Position numbers and translations under genes: made by a program. From assembly GCA_913060495.1 (NCBI GenBank), contig CAJXRP010000028.1:1-37559 (forward strand): a stretch of DNA of 37,559 nucleotides, read 5' to 3'. The notes beneath the pieces were generated by a model. That model was not told the origin of the DNA and did no database searches. It saw only the letters and a list, made by a program, of their open reading frames with translations. Below are positions 8,319 through 17,065 of this stretch, one piece after another. The first letter of the stretch is position 1. Each line of letters begins with the position of its first letter. Source of the DNA: an uncultured Gammaproteobacteria bacterium. Its GTDB lineage: Bacteria > Pseudomonadota > Gammaproteobacteria > Pseudomonadales > Pseudohongiellaceae.

Positions 8319-10868
8319 ATGCCTTTGCTTCCTGCCAACATTCATCTGCCGGTTACCGAGATCCTCGAAGAGTTGAAGTCGACTCTAAAGGGCCATCACG
8401 AGGCAATTCTGCAGGCGCCGCCCGGCGCAGGTAAAACCAGCCTCGTACCGCTGGCATTGATAGAAGAACCTTGGCTGGGGGACAAGAAAATCTTGATGTT
8501 GGAGCCGCGACGCATTGCAACCCGCGCTGCAGCGCACAGGATGGCGGACCTGATTCAAGAGCCTGTGGGTCAGACCGTTGGCTATCGCATGCGACTTGAT
8601 ACCAAGGTTTCGCGTCACACAAAAATCGAAGTGATTACCGAAGGTATCCTCACCCGCATGCTGCAGGATGACCCCTCTCTTGTCGATGTCGGGCTGGTTA
8701 TTTTCGACGAGTTTCATGAGCGTAGTCTGGACGCGGATCTGGCACTTGCCTTGTGTCTAAAAGGAAGGTCTCTGTTCAGGGATGATGACCCGCTTAAAGT
8801 ACTTATCATGTCGGCAACGCTAGACAGCCAAAAACTGGAAGAACTCACTGGGGCGCCAGTTGTTCAAAGCGAAGGAAAACAATATCCAGTAGATATCATC
8901 TACGGTAAATCCAGCCAGCCGAAAGACTCTCTTCCTGACAAAACTGTTACGGCAACGTTAAGAGCTTTAACTGACAACCCCGATAGCAGCATTCTGGTAT
9001 TCCTGCCTGGCCAAGGCGAAATCAGAAGAGTGGAAGACTCACTTGCCGCAAAACTGCACAGCCGAAAAATCAGCGGCGTGCAGCTACGAACTCTCTATGG
9101 CAATCTTTCCTTGGAGGCACAACAAGCCGCTATCGCACCGGTGCCAAGCGCTGGGGAAAGGAAAATCGTGCTTGCAACGAACATAGCGGAGACCAGCTTA
9201 ACGATAGAAGGTGTAGATGTTGTTATCGACTCCGGTCTCGCCCGCGAACCTGTCTTCGATCCAACATCGGGTATGACACGGTTGCATACTCGCAAGATCT
9301 CCCAGGCATCGAGCACCCAAAGAATGGGCCGAGCCGGTAGGTTGCGCCCGGGTAAATGTTATCGGCTCTGGTCAAAGAGCCAGCAAGATCAGATGGCTCC
9401 CCATGCAACGCCGGAGATACTGAACGCCGACCTCACCCCGATTGCGCTGCAACTTCTACAATGGGGCATCGATGATCCCAAGGAACTCGCCTGGCTGGAC
9501 CCACCCAGCAGCGGCCCTTGGCAGCAAGCAGTATCCTTGTTGATGAAACTCGGCGCGTTAGTGAAAAGTGATAACGGCCTGAGACTAAGCGTCCACGGTA
9601 CGCAGATGGCGGGACTAGCCGCGCACCCGCGTCTTGCACACATGCTGCTATGTGGGAAATCGATCGGGCAGGGGAACAAAGCTAGCCTGCTTGCGAGCAT
9701 TCTGTCCGATCGTGATCCCTTTGGTCGGGACACGCCGGATATGAACGAGAGACTTGATATCCTACTGGGGCAATCAAAATGCCCGAACCAACACCGTGGC
9801 TGGTATCGTCGTAGCCATCAACTCGCCGAACAATTCAGTGCGCAAATTAATGGGCTGAAAATTGAGTCCCCTACGCAGTTACTACAGAGCGATCAAGTAA
9901 CGGGCTATCTCATCTCCTGCGCCTACCCTGACAGAATTGCCAGGCGTCGCCATGCGGGTGGTTTTCAACTAGCGAACGGCCGTGGGGTCAGCATCGCCGG
10001 AAACCATATTTTGGGAAAATCGAAGTGGCTTGCCGTCGCCGAAGCCGGAGGAATGGCTAAATCAACAAGCGACATTATTCAATCGGCTGCGACTTTGGAT
10101 GAAGCACTATTTGAGTCAATACTTGCAGACCAGATTGTAGACAACACCATCGTCGAGTGGGACAGCAAAACCAAACGTTTTGTTGCCGAACAAAGACAAC
10201 AGCTCGGTGCACTTGTTCTAAGCAGCAGCAAACTCGAGAAGGTGCCGGCCCAGGCCAAGCAAGCAGCTCTTATAAAACATATTCAAACGTCGGGGCTGGA
10301 AATTTTGCCATTTACCCCGGAGCTTCGACAATGGCAGGCGCGCGTCGAACTTGTGCGAATCACTACCGCTAATAAGGATTGGCCAGCGGTGTCCGATGAG
10401 CAGCTGTTAGCTTCCATGGACGATTGGCTAGCGCCGTATCTTGAGCCTATCAACTTGCTAAGCCATTTCAAGAAACTTGATTTGAAGTCAATTCTTTCGG
10501 CTCTACTGACATGGGAGCAAAACCAACAATTAAATGTGCTGGCACCGCAGCGCTTCCAGGTGCCTTCCGGTTCCAGTTACACGCTTGATTACACGACAAC
10601 ACCGCCGGTACTCGCAGTAAAGCTACAGGAAATGTTTGGCTGCGTTGATACGCCGGCAGTCGTCAATGGGCAGATACCACTCACCGTCCATCTGCTATCC
10701 CCAGCTGGCAGACCATTACAGATTACTCAGGATTTAGCTGGATTCTGGGCTACGTCCTATCATGATGTCAGAAAGGAAATGATGGGGCGTTATCCAAAAC
10801 ATCCGTGGCCGGAAGATCCACAGAATGCGGCGCCAACAAAAAGAACAAAACCGAGGGGAAAGAATTGA
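8319..10868 (+). CDS. hrpB: ATP-dependent helicase HrpB
   Basis: This 849-aa DEAH-family helicase matches HrpB in length (about 810-850 aa) and architecture. Walker A is APPGAGKT at 33-40. Motif Ia is EPRRIATRAAA. Motif II is DEFH at 130-133. Motif III is SAT at 165-167. Motif IV is LVFLPGQGEIRR, motif V is ATNIAETSLTI, and motif VI is QRMGRAGR at 334-341. The HA2-like and HrpB C-terminal regions follow, including the terminal GRYPKHPWPEDP typical of the family. Its physiological role is poorly defined. The start has only a weak ribosome site. It converges with the msr operon. Confidence 0.96.
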   Translation: MPLLPANIHLPVTEILEELKSTLKGHHEAILQAPPGAGKTSLVPLALIEEPWLGDKKILMLEPRRIATRAAAHRMADLIQEPVGQTVGYRMRLDTKVSRHTKIEVITEGILTRMLQDDPSLVDVGLVIFDEFHERSLDADLALALCLKGRSLFRDDDPLKVLIMSATLDSQKLEELTGAPVVQSEGKQYPVDIIYGKSSQPKDSLPDKTVTATLRALTDNPDSSILVFLPGQGEIRRVEDSLAAKLHSRKISGVQLRTLYGNLSLEAQQAAIAPVPSAGERKIVLATNIAETSLTIEGVDVVIDSGLAREPVFDPTSGMTRLHTRKISQASSTQRMGRAGRLRPGKCYRLWSKSQQDQMAPHATPEILNADLTPIALQLLQWGIDDPKELAWLDPPSSGPWQQAVSLLMKLGALVKSDNGLRLSVHGTQMAGLAAHPRLAHMLLCGKSIGQGNKASLLASILSDRDPFGRDTPDMNERLDILLGQSKCPNQHRGWYRRSHQLAEQFSAQINGLKIESPTQLLQSDQVTGYLISCAYPDRIARRRHAGGFQLANGRGVSIAGNHILGKSKWLAVAEAGGMAKSTSDIIQSAATLDEALFESILADQIVDNTIVEWDSKTKRFVAEQRQQLGALVLSSSKLEKVPAQAKQAALIKHIQTSGLEILPFTPELRQWQARVELVRITTANKDWPAVSDEQLLASMDDWLAPYLEPINLLSHFKKLDLKSILSALLTWEQNQQLNVLAPQRFQVPSGSSYTLDYTTTPPVLAVKLQEMFGCVDTPAVVNGQIPLTVHLLSPAGRPLQITQDLAGFWATSYHDVRKEMMGRYPKHPWPEDPQNAAPTKRTKPRGKN

Positions 10869-10978
10869 AAGATCAATGAGAAGAGCTCCATTGATTTGAA
10901 TTGTGTTTAGTAAATGGCGGCTGAAAAATAATACAGTCGTTATTGGATTTATTTGCTTAGATTCAGCTGCAGGTTTCT

Positions 10979-11500
10979 CTACTTCAAGCCAGCTTCTGCC
11001 AATTTCTCTTGATCGACATGGCTATTGAAACGGGCCAACAGTAAATTCAGCTTTGGTTGAATGTAGGTTTGGCAAAAGGGTCTATCAGGTGCTGAGTAAA
11101 AGTAGTCTGTGAGTTCAATTTTGTTCTGTCTAAAGCTTCTAAACGGATAGACTTGAGTTATCACAGCTTCATCAAAATCTGCGCTATGTGCATCTACTAT
11201 CTCCGCTGCCTGTTTACATTGATCATCATCATAGGCGTAGATGGCTGAACGGTATTTGCCACGCATTGAATGATTTGACCTGCTTGCATGGGTGTACAGA
11301 TGAATCTCGATTAAGTTTGACAAAGAAATAATTGCTGGGTCGAAGTAAACCTCGACCGCCTCAGAGAATTCAGAGTTTTCGCCGCTTGATGCTATCCAGC
11401 CTTGATTCACTTTGCTCACGCCAAGCAGCGAACCAAATACGCCTTCGGTGCACCAATGACAACCGCCGCCTAAACCTATTTTACCAGGGGCAGTTGTCAT
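10979..11500 (-). CDS. MsrA-family paralogue, divergent
   Basis: The product is 173 aa from ATG at 11500. An upstream in-frame ATG at 11587 would overlap msrA by 53 bases and add 29 residues with no MsrA similarity, so the shorter form is preferred. The active-site segment is GLGGGCHWCTEGVF rather than the usual GGCFWG. C14 aligns with the catalytic Cys, and C17 is an extra Cys forming CxxC. Blocks such as SEAVEVYFDP, IEIHLYTHASRSNHSMRGKYRSAIY and FYSAPDRPFCQTYI align with MsrA. It is third in the msrB-msrA-msrA-like operon. It is probably a methionine sulfoxide reductase of altered chemistry or substrate, and cytoplasmic. Confidence 0.85.
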   Translation of the reverse strand: MTTAPGKIGLGGGCHWCTEGVFGSLLGVSKVNQGWIASSGENSEFSEAVEVYFDPAIISLSNLIEIHLYTHASRSNHSMRGKYRSAIYAYDDDQCKQAAEIVDAHSADFDEAVITQVYPFRSFRQNKIELTDYFYSAPDRPFCQTYIQPKLNLLLARFNSHVDQEKLAEAGLK

Positions 11501-11534
11501 AACAGAAATTCCATATTGGACGGAAGCGAACTCA

Positions 11535-12032
11535 TTAAGCAGAGGGCAGTATCCAGTTAGGTCTGGGGAAGTGACAGGTGTAGCCATTGGGGGTTTTTTC
11601 TAAGTAGTCTTGGTGTTCAACTTCAGCTTCCCAAAAGTCACCCACAGCTTCTACTTCGGTTACTACCTTTGCCGGCCACAACCCTGAGGCATCCACATCA
11701 GCAATGGTTTTTAGTGCTTCTGCTTGTTGTGCATCAGACGCATAATAAATAGCTGAGCGATAGGAAGCTCCAGTATCGTTGCCTTGTCTATTCGGTGTAC
11801 TAGGATCATGGATTTGAAAGAAAAGCTCCAGGATCTGTCGATAGCTGACCACCTCATTATCAAACAATATTTCGATAGCTTCGGCATGATTACCGTGATT
11901 GCGATAGGTTGCATTAGCCACTTCACCACCAGTGTAGCCAACACGCGTTGCGGTGACGCCGGGACGCTTGCGAATAAGATCCTGCATGCCCCAGAAACAG
12001 CCACCGGCTAGTACTGCGCGTTCATTTGCCAT
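11535..12032 (-). CDS. msrA: Peptide-methionine (S)-S-oxide reductase MsrA
   Basis: This 165-aa enzyme reduces Met-S-sulfoxide in proteins. The signature [11 protein letters not shown] carries catalytic C12. [50 protein letters not shown] and the end [10 protein letters not shown] are the canonical family blocks. The Cys near the C-terminus is a probable resolving residue. The start ATG is 2 bases past the msrB stop, and its ribosome site GAGGA lies inside the last msrB codons, so the two are translationally coupled. Confidence 0.95.
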   Translation of the reverse strand: MANERAVLAGGCFWGMQDLIRKRPGVTATRVGYTGGEVANATYRNHGNHAEAIEILFDNEVVSYRQILELFFQIHDPSTPNRQGNDTGASYRSAIYYASDAQQAEALKTIADVDASGLWPAKVVTEVEAVGDFWEAEVEHQDYLEKTPNGYTCHFPRPNWILPSA

Positions 12033-12034
12033 TG

Positions 12035-12481
12035 TTAAATATCCTCTACTTGATCTAGGTAGGCTTCATAGCCGTTGCTGCTCATTTCTTCTCTAGGGAT
12101 GAAACGTAATGAAGCTGAATTAATGCAGTATCGCAGACCGCCTTGATCGGCGGGCCCGTCTGGAAACACATGACCCAAGTGACTATCACCATGAGTGGAG
12201 CGCACCTCAGTGCGGATCATGCCGTGGGATGAGTCTGTAATTTCATTTATGTTGATTGAGTCTATCGGCTTAGTAAAGCTTGGCCAGCCACATCCTGATT
12301 CGTACTTGGCAGTTGAGGCAAACAAAGGCTCTCCAGATACCACATCAACGTAGATGCCAGGAGTAGTATTGTCCAATAGTTCTCCCGTACCAGCGCGCTC
12401 AGTGCCACTTTCCTGGGTCACGTGGAACTGCTCTGGCGTCAGTGCAGAAATAGCATCCTGTGATTTTTGATATTTACTCAT
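12035..12481 (-). CDS. msrB: Peptide-methionine (R)-S-oxide reductase MsrB, zinc-free type
   Basis: This 148-aa enzyme reduces Met-R-sulfoxide. Catalytic C119 lies in [11 protein letters not shown], and the likely resolving C64 lies in [11 protein letters not shown]101 and H104 are in [10 protein letters not shown]. The two CxxC pairs that bind structural zinc in E. coli MsrB are absent: the corresponding stretches read VDVVSG and STHGDS. It heads the operon. AGGAG lies 7 bases before the ATG. No signal peptide is present. Confidence 0.95.
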   Translation of the reverse strand: MSKYQKSQDAISALTPEQFHVTQESGTERAGTGELLDNTTPGIYVDVVSGEPLFASTAKYESGCGWPSFTKPIDSININEITDSSHGMIRTEVRSTHGDSHLGHVFPDGPADQGGLRYCINSASLRFIPREEMSSNGYEAYLDQVEDI

Positions 12482-12671
12482 AAATTTCTCCTCGGCATTG
12501 ATGAGATATAGCTGTGGGGTTTAACAGACCTGCTCTTAAGGGTTTTTATTGCGGGAGCAGGATTATTTCAAGAGATGGGGTCAGAGATCAAAAGATTAAA
12601 GGGGTCAGAGTGCTTTGATTTTAGATAGTAACTCTTCCGATCAAGTTACCCCAGCCCCCTTGATCTGCTTA
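12482..12671. repeat. REP-like GGGGTCAGAG element ahead of msrB
   Basis: GGGGTCAGAG occurs at 12577 and again at 12601, 24 bases apart. The second is followed by TGCTTTGATTTTAG. The right side (GATCAAGTTACCCC, then CCCCCTTGATCTGC up to 12667) is loosely complementary to the left (AGATCAAAAGATTAAAGGGG), giving an imperfect palindrome from about 12577 to 12667. It lies between the aldolase stop and the msrB start. Confidence 0.75.
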
Positions 12672-13427
12672 CTACTGGTTCACAATCTCCGGGTTGGGAA
12701 TGTGCCGTCTCAACATGCTTGCAAACGCTGAACGACCAACACCAAATTTGATTAAATCTTCTTTGGCAAAGCGAGCCGATTCCGCAGAGATTGGTTTTGG
12801 CTTGTGCGCTTTCATATGCACCTCCGCAACGCGTTCCATATAAACGAAGCTGCCTACCGCTTCGGCGACACTGTCGCCGCCGGTTAATAAGCCGTGGTTT
12901 CTTAGAATAATCGCTCTATTCTGGCCCAAGGCGCTAGCAATTCGGCGGCCCGCCTCAACACTTTGAACCTGCACTTCTTCGTCGTCCCAAAGCGCATGGT
13001 CTTCGAAGAAAATACAGGACTCTTGTGAAATAGGTTCAATCATTCTTGCTTCAGCAGAGAAGGGTGTTCCCCAACCGGTGTGAACGTGAACAGCACTAAC
13101 TAAGTCCGGGCGCGCTTCAAGAATAGGTTGATGAATATAGTAGCCCGCAATATTAATGAAGCCTTCGCCGTCAACAAGTTCACCATTCGGCCCAACTAAA
13201 ACAAGATCAGAAACCATTGCCTCGTGATAAGACACACCATAGCGCAGCATCCAGAAACAATCTGTTCTTTCCGGGTCGCGTGCACTGATGTGGCCATCAC
13301 CCAAGTCACCCCATTTTTGTGCCGCGAACAATCGATAGCCTAGTGCGCAATCGCGTTTCCTTCTAGCGCGTATTTCTTCGACAGTAAATTTTGGTTTGCT
13401 ACTCTCTTGTTCGCTTGTGTCTGACAC
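12672..13427 (-). CDS. Class II aldolase/adducin family protein
   Basis: The product is 251 aa and begins at GTG 13427, with GGAG about 6 bases upstream. The zinc-binding histidines of the family are visible as H114 and H116 in VHVHTGWG and H178 in LRNHGLLTGG. The order RRKRDCALGYRLFAAQKW - LGDGHISARDPE - zinc site matches FucA/AraD-type proteins. Members are aldolases, epimerases or decarboxylases acting on sugar phosphates or related compounds, and the substrate is not inferable. It is cytoplasmic. It lies downstream of the GMC dehydrogenase genes on the same strand with a 92-base gap, so it may be co-transcribed with them. Confidence 0.85.
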   Translation of the reverse strand: MSDTSEQESSKPKFTVEEIRARRKRDCALGYRLFAAQKWGDLGDGHISARDPERTDCFWMLRYGVSYHEAMVSDLVLVGPNGELVDGEGFINIAGYYIHQPILEARPDLVSAVHVHTGWGTPFSAEARMIEPISQESCIFFEDHALWDDEEVQVQSVEAGRRIASALGQNRAIILRNHGLLTGGDSVAEAVGSFVYMERVAEVHMKAHKPKPISAESARFAKEDLIKFGVGRSAFASMLRRHIPNPEIVNQ

Positions 13428-13519
13428 GATAACTCCAGATTTTAATACTGCTTAAGGGTGGTGGCGATAAATTCAGGGGCCATTTTGAAGGCCATTATTT
13501 CTTTATGCTTTTTTCAGTC

Positions 13520-14233
13520 TTACAAATCCAAATTCGCAATAACCCGATTCAAATGCTCCATAGCCTCATCCGTAGGCCCTGGATAATCCCCAGCAATCGG
13601 CACATTGCCAATATAACCAATGTCCTCAACCCCTTCCGGGCTAGTAAAGTAGCCACCGAACACCAGTCGCCGCAGCCGTGCGAAAAACTGAACGGCATGT
13701 CCAAACTCCGGTACATCACGTCTGTCTCTGTAGGCTATGTCTTCAATAATCTCGATCTGCTGAGCATCACTGGCAGTGACAAAGCTGCTACCGAAACGTC
13801 GGTCTGCCTCATCATCCAGCCATTGCAGTCCGTTTAGAATTTGCACTCGATCACGATGCTGCGAAGAGTAGGGCGCGCTCACCCATTCGTCGATAACATC
13901 CGGTACTCCTACTTCTGTAGCAGAAGGGCCACGCTCATCCTGAGGGCAGATAATGTCGCTTAGCACGGCTACTTGATCCAATTGTGCAGCGCTTAAAGTT
14001 CTAGGCCATGGAGCAGTGGGGCTAATCATATTGGGGTCGGTGCCATAACCATTTTCGCTAATTGCTGCGAAGTCCAAGTCAGGCCAATGGCTGGACGCAT
14101 CAACCGCCACAGCTTCGGGCTCCGGTGCCTCACAGGCAACGGCGATGCCGCCGATCATCACCACGCTAGTCATAGAACCCATGCGTTTAAGGCTTTCTCG
14201 TCTAGTCATTTTGGGGTTATACAGAGTGCTCAT
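13520..14233 (-). CDS. Gluconate 2-dehydrogenase subunit 3 family protein (Tat)
   Basis: This 237-aa protein is the small subunit of a flavin dehydrogenase. It carries a twin-arginine signal TRRESLKRMGS at 10-20, followed by a hydrophobic stretch ending AVAC, which could act as a lipobox. The mature part (LSAAQLDQVAVLSDIICPQDE, VIDEWVSAPYSS, FFARLRRLVFGGYFTSPEG) matches PF13618. These subunits carry the partner GMC subunit across the membrane by hitch-hiking through Tat. Its ATG overlaps the stop of the GMC gene by 4 bases (ATGA), which indicates tight coupling. Confidence 0.92.
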   Translation of the reverse strand: MSTLYNPKMTRRESLKRMGSMTSVVMIGGIAVACEAPEPEAVAVDASSHWPDLDFAAISENGYGTDPNMISPTAPWPRTLSAAQLDQVAVLSDIICPQDERGPSATEVGVPDVIDEWVSAPYSSQHRDRVQILNGLQWLDDEADRRFGSSFVTASDAQQIEIIEDIAYRDRRDVPEFGHAVQFFARLRRLVFGGYFTSPEGVEDIGYIGNVPIAGDYPGPTDEAMEHLNRVIANLDL

Positions 14234-15924
14234 GCGGCTTCTCCTGCAGTGATTTGTTCGGCTAAGTGAGTCGCGTTGCGCATGGCTAAAGTAAGAATAG
14301 TGAGTGTGCAGTTCTTATGGGGGTTAGAAGTGAAGACACCTCCATCCATAACATAGAGGTTGTCTACGTCCCAACATTGCCCCCACTGATTAACAACCGA
14401 AGTGGCCGGGTTGTCACCCATTCTTGTAGTGCCGACTTCGTGAATGATTTGCCCGCCAGCCTTGATAGCCTGTTCTGGAGTAGCATCAGGATTGTTTACA
14501 ATCCCGCCCATGGCTTCGATGATTTTCTTGCCCCATTCCAGTCCGTGAGCAACCTGATTCAATTCTTGCTCGGACCACTGCCAATGAAACTTAAGAACCG
14601 GGATACCCCACTTGTCCTTAACGTCTTCGTCGATTTCGCAATAGCAGTTGTCGCTTTGTACCATCTCGCCACGTAGAGACAAGCCGATACCCGTACCGAA
14701 TAAATCCCTCACCTCGTCCTTGGCTCGCTTACCGTAGCCATCGACGCGACTAGCAACGCCCATGCCGGGAGAGCTAAAGCCGCCGCCTACTTCAAAATGG
14801 TAGCCGCGGGTGAAATCAAGCGTGCCATCTTTTTGGCCTGCGTTGTCCCACCAGGGAATATACAAATGGTTACTGGAATAGCCGTCTTCATTGTATTTGG
14901 GTCGGCCTTTTAAGGCGGGTATAAAACCGCCTATATCGGCGCCTAGAGAGTCCATTAGATTACGTCCTACCTGTCCGCTGCTATTAGCCAGACCATTAGG
15001 ATGCAAAGCGCTCTTTGAATTCAGCATTAGCCGAGCAGTCTCGCAGGCGCTGGCTGCAAGAATAACTCGATCAGCGTCAACTCGTATGTCTTCATTGGTG
15101 AGTCGGTTAACAAAGGTGACACCCGATGCCTGACCGTTTTCATCAACATGCACTTCTTTAACCATGGCATCGGTAACCAACTTCATGTTGCCGGTTTTCT
15201 GTGCCCAGGGCAGTAGTGACGTTGTGGTTTGAAAGGCTGCACCGATAGAGCAGCCTCGGCCACAGCCGGTGGCATAGAAACAGGCTTTTCTGTCGTCGAG
15301 GTCTTGGGTAATTACCGCGCGGCGCATGGGCACGGCGGGTATGCCCATCTTGTCGGTAACCGCTTTCAACAGCAATTCGTAAACACGGGGTTTTGGTGGT
15401 GGTTGTAAAACGCCATCAGCCGAGGCAGGCGTATCTTCCAGGCCTGGATTGGTGCCGGAAACACCGATCAGTTTTTCAGTGCGGTCATACCAGGGGGCGA
15501 CTTCGTCATAGTCTATGGGCCAGTTCTCGCCCAGGCCATCACGATCGGCCATGTTGAAATCTTCGGGCGTGAAGCGTGGCACCAGGCGGCCAAAGTGATT
15601 GGTTCGACCACCTAGCATACGGGCACGCCACCACATGAATTGCGTACCTGTGGCTTCAGTGTAGGGCTCGCCAGGGACTTGCCAGCCACCATCGACGGTG
15701 GCATCAAAATAGCCGAAGTTTTTATCACTAGTACTGACGCCGCGCAAAGGGGCTTCGTGGTTTTGTTGAAACATCGGTGTTTCTGTAACCGGGTCATAAT
15801 TTCTTCCGGCTTCCAGTAGCAACACCCTTATACCTGCCTCTGTCAGTATGTGGGCCGACATGCCGCCGCCCGCTCCCGATCCGACTATCAGTACGTCGTA
15901 TTCAAAACCCTCAAATGAAGCCAT
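14230..15924 (-). CDS. GMC oxidoreductase, FAD-dependent sugar/alcohol dehydrogenase large subunit
   Basis: This 564-aa protein has the Rossmann FAD motif VGSGAGGG (14-21), the E of LLEAGR, the RMLGGRTNHFGRLVPRF segment and the C-terminal GMC signature (HEVGTTRMGDNP, then LYVMDGGVFTSNPHKNCTLT). The active-site His/Asn pair is probably in the last two. It has no signal of its own, which fits export with the Tat subunit encoded next. Related enzymes are gluconate, fructose and glucoside 3-dehydrogenases. The adjacent DUF1080 gene favours a glycoside 3-dehydrogenase. An AGGAG lies 6 bases before the ATG. Confidence 0.92.
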   Translation of the reverse strand: MASFEGFEYDVLIVGSGAGGGMSAHILTEAGIRVLLLEAGRNYDPVTETPMFQQNHEAPLRGVSTSDKNFGYFDATVDGGWQVPGEPYTEATGTQFMWWRARMLGGRTNHFGRLVPRFTPEDFNMADRDGLGENWPIDYDEVAPWYDRTEKLIGVSGTNPGLEDTPASADGVLQPPPKPRVYELLLKAVTDKMGIPAVPMRRAVITQDLDDRKACFYATGCGRGCSIGAAFQTTTSLLPWAQKTGNMKLVTDAMVKEVHVDENGQASGVTFVNRLTNEDIRVDADRVILAASACETARLMLNSKSALHPNGLANSSGQVGRNLMDSLGADIGGFIPALKGRPKYNEDGYSSNHLYIPWWDNAGQKDGTLDFTRGYHFEVGGGFSSPGMGVASRVDGYGKRAKDEVRDLFGTGIGLSLRGEMVQSDNCYCEIDEDVKDKWGIPVLKFHWQWSEQELNQVAHGLEWGKKIIEAMGGIVNNPDATPEQAIKAGGQIIHEVGTTRMGDNPATSVVNQWGQCWDVDNLYVMDGGVFTSNPHKNCTLTILTLAMRNATHLAEQITAGEAA

Positions 15925-15993
15925 TCACTTCTCCTGCTCGCTTGTTCTTATTAGTTGCTGTTCGTACTGAGCTCGATCTAACGAGCATGCCTT

Positions 15994-16752
15994 CTAGAGT
16001 TCCCGTAACCAGATGTTTTTGAAAGAAACGACCTGGCCATGATCCTGCAATAACAGTGGCATCGATCCATCACAAGCCTGCTCTTCGCGGTGAGCGAAAG
16101 GAGTGCAGACGCTTTCATACTCCGGCGCACGGGTGTAGGTCGAACCGAGTATTTCCACATGGTTTTGCACCAACACCCCGTTGTGCAACACGGTAACGTA
16201 GGCGGGTGATTGCAGTGTGCCATTCGGCAGGTACACCGGTGCAGTAAAAATAATGTCGTAGCTCTGCCACTCACCCGGTTGCTTCGCAGCGTTCACCAGC
16301 GGGGTGTGTTGCAGAAACACGGAACCTGCCTGACCATTTACATAGGTCGGGTTTTCCCAGCTGTCCAGAATCTGAACCTCAAACAGTGAATGCAAAAATA
16401 TGCCGCTGTTGCCACGCAACTGGCTTTCGCCCTCAATCACATCGCTTGCGCGCCATTGAATATGCAATTGATAGTTGTCGAAGCTTTGTTTTGATCTCAG
16501 GGTTCCTGTTCCGTTTACCGTAACAACTCCCTCTTCAATATCCCACTGCGGGGCAGCGGAATCTTCCAGCTGTTCCCAAGCATTCATGTTGCGTCCATCA
16601 AATAACACTATTGCATCGGAGGGCGCCGCCGCGTGGGTGGCTCCTGTAACCAGCGCTGGGACTGGCTCGAAAACCTGAGTGTGGTCGGGCAATTGCGCTA
16701 GTGCCGTAGAACAGCCAAGCATGCAGCTTAAGCTAAGGGTGATAGTTCTCAT
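15994..16752 (-). CDS. DUF1080 protein, putative 3-keto-glycoside hydrolase
   Basis: This 252-aa protein has a signal peptide (MRTITLSLSCMLGCSTALAQ). The DUF1080 (PF06439) blocks are clear: IVLFDGRNMNAWEQ, WDIEEGVVTV, NYQLHIQWR, RGNSGIFLHSLFEVQILDSWEN, GEWQSYDIIFTAP and VSFKNIWLREL. Characterised members cleave 3-keto-glycosides in the periplasm. It lies 69 bases upstream of the GMC dehydrogenase gene on the same strand, suggesting one pathway: oxidise the sugar at C3, then cleave it. This functional link is inference. Confidence 0.9.
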   Translation of the reverse strand: MRTITLSLSCMLGCSTALAQLPDHTQVFEPVPALVTGATHAAAPSDAIVLFDGRNMNAWEQLEDSAAPQWDIEEGVVTVNGTGTLRSKQSFDNYQLHIQWRASDVIEGESQLRGNSGIFLHSLFEVQILDSWENPTYVNGQAGSVFLQHTPLVNAAKQPGEWQSYDIIFTAPVYLPNGTLQSPAYVTVLHNGVLVQNHVEILGSTYTRAPEYESVCTPFAHREEQACDGSMPLLLQDHGQVVSFKNIWLREL

Positions 16753-17065
16753 GTTTAATCTCTCTGGGTTGAATCTATTCTTATGAGTGACGTTACGAAA
16801 TAGGGTTCATGTCGTCGTCCCATTCGGCGCTGATGTCGCGTCGCATAGACGCAGTCGCTGGTGCTCGCTGACATAGATGGAATTTGAGTGTAACAAGAAC
16901 AAAACGCACTTTTCTTAGTCACTTTATCCTAAATAGTCGAAATACGGCAACCAATTACCCGAGTTGAGACGGCGGGCAATTACTATCTGTCCGCATTCTT
17001 TAGTTGTTAACAAATACAAAACGCTAGGGTATTCTAAATTTCTTATACCCACTAAGAGATTGCCC
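16753..17065. other. Intergenic region between divergent genes
   Basis: This 313-base gap separates the DUF1080 gene (-) from the oxidase-like gene (+). Apart from a probable promoter at 17007-17035, I see no repeat, RNA or small gene. Confidence 0.5.
17007..17035 (+). promoter_or_regulatory. Candidate sigma70 promoter for the oxidase-like gene
   Basis: TTAACA at 17007-17012 and TATTCT at 17030-17035 are 17 bases apart, close to the sigma70 consensus, and lie 31 bases upstream of the ATG at 17066. Confidence 0.4.

Noticed and set aside
8188..8376. 62-codon frame upstream of hrpB
   Set aside because: It overlaps the hrpB start in another frame and has no ribosome site or recognisable domain.
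11501..11587. N-terminal extension of the MsrA-like paralogue to ATG 11587
   Set aside because: It would overlap msrA by 53 bases, and the added residues do not resemble MsrA.
16964..17065. Longer N-terminus of the oxidase-like protein
   Set aside because: The extension covers the likely promoter and precedes a good export signal starting at 17066.
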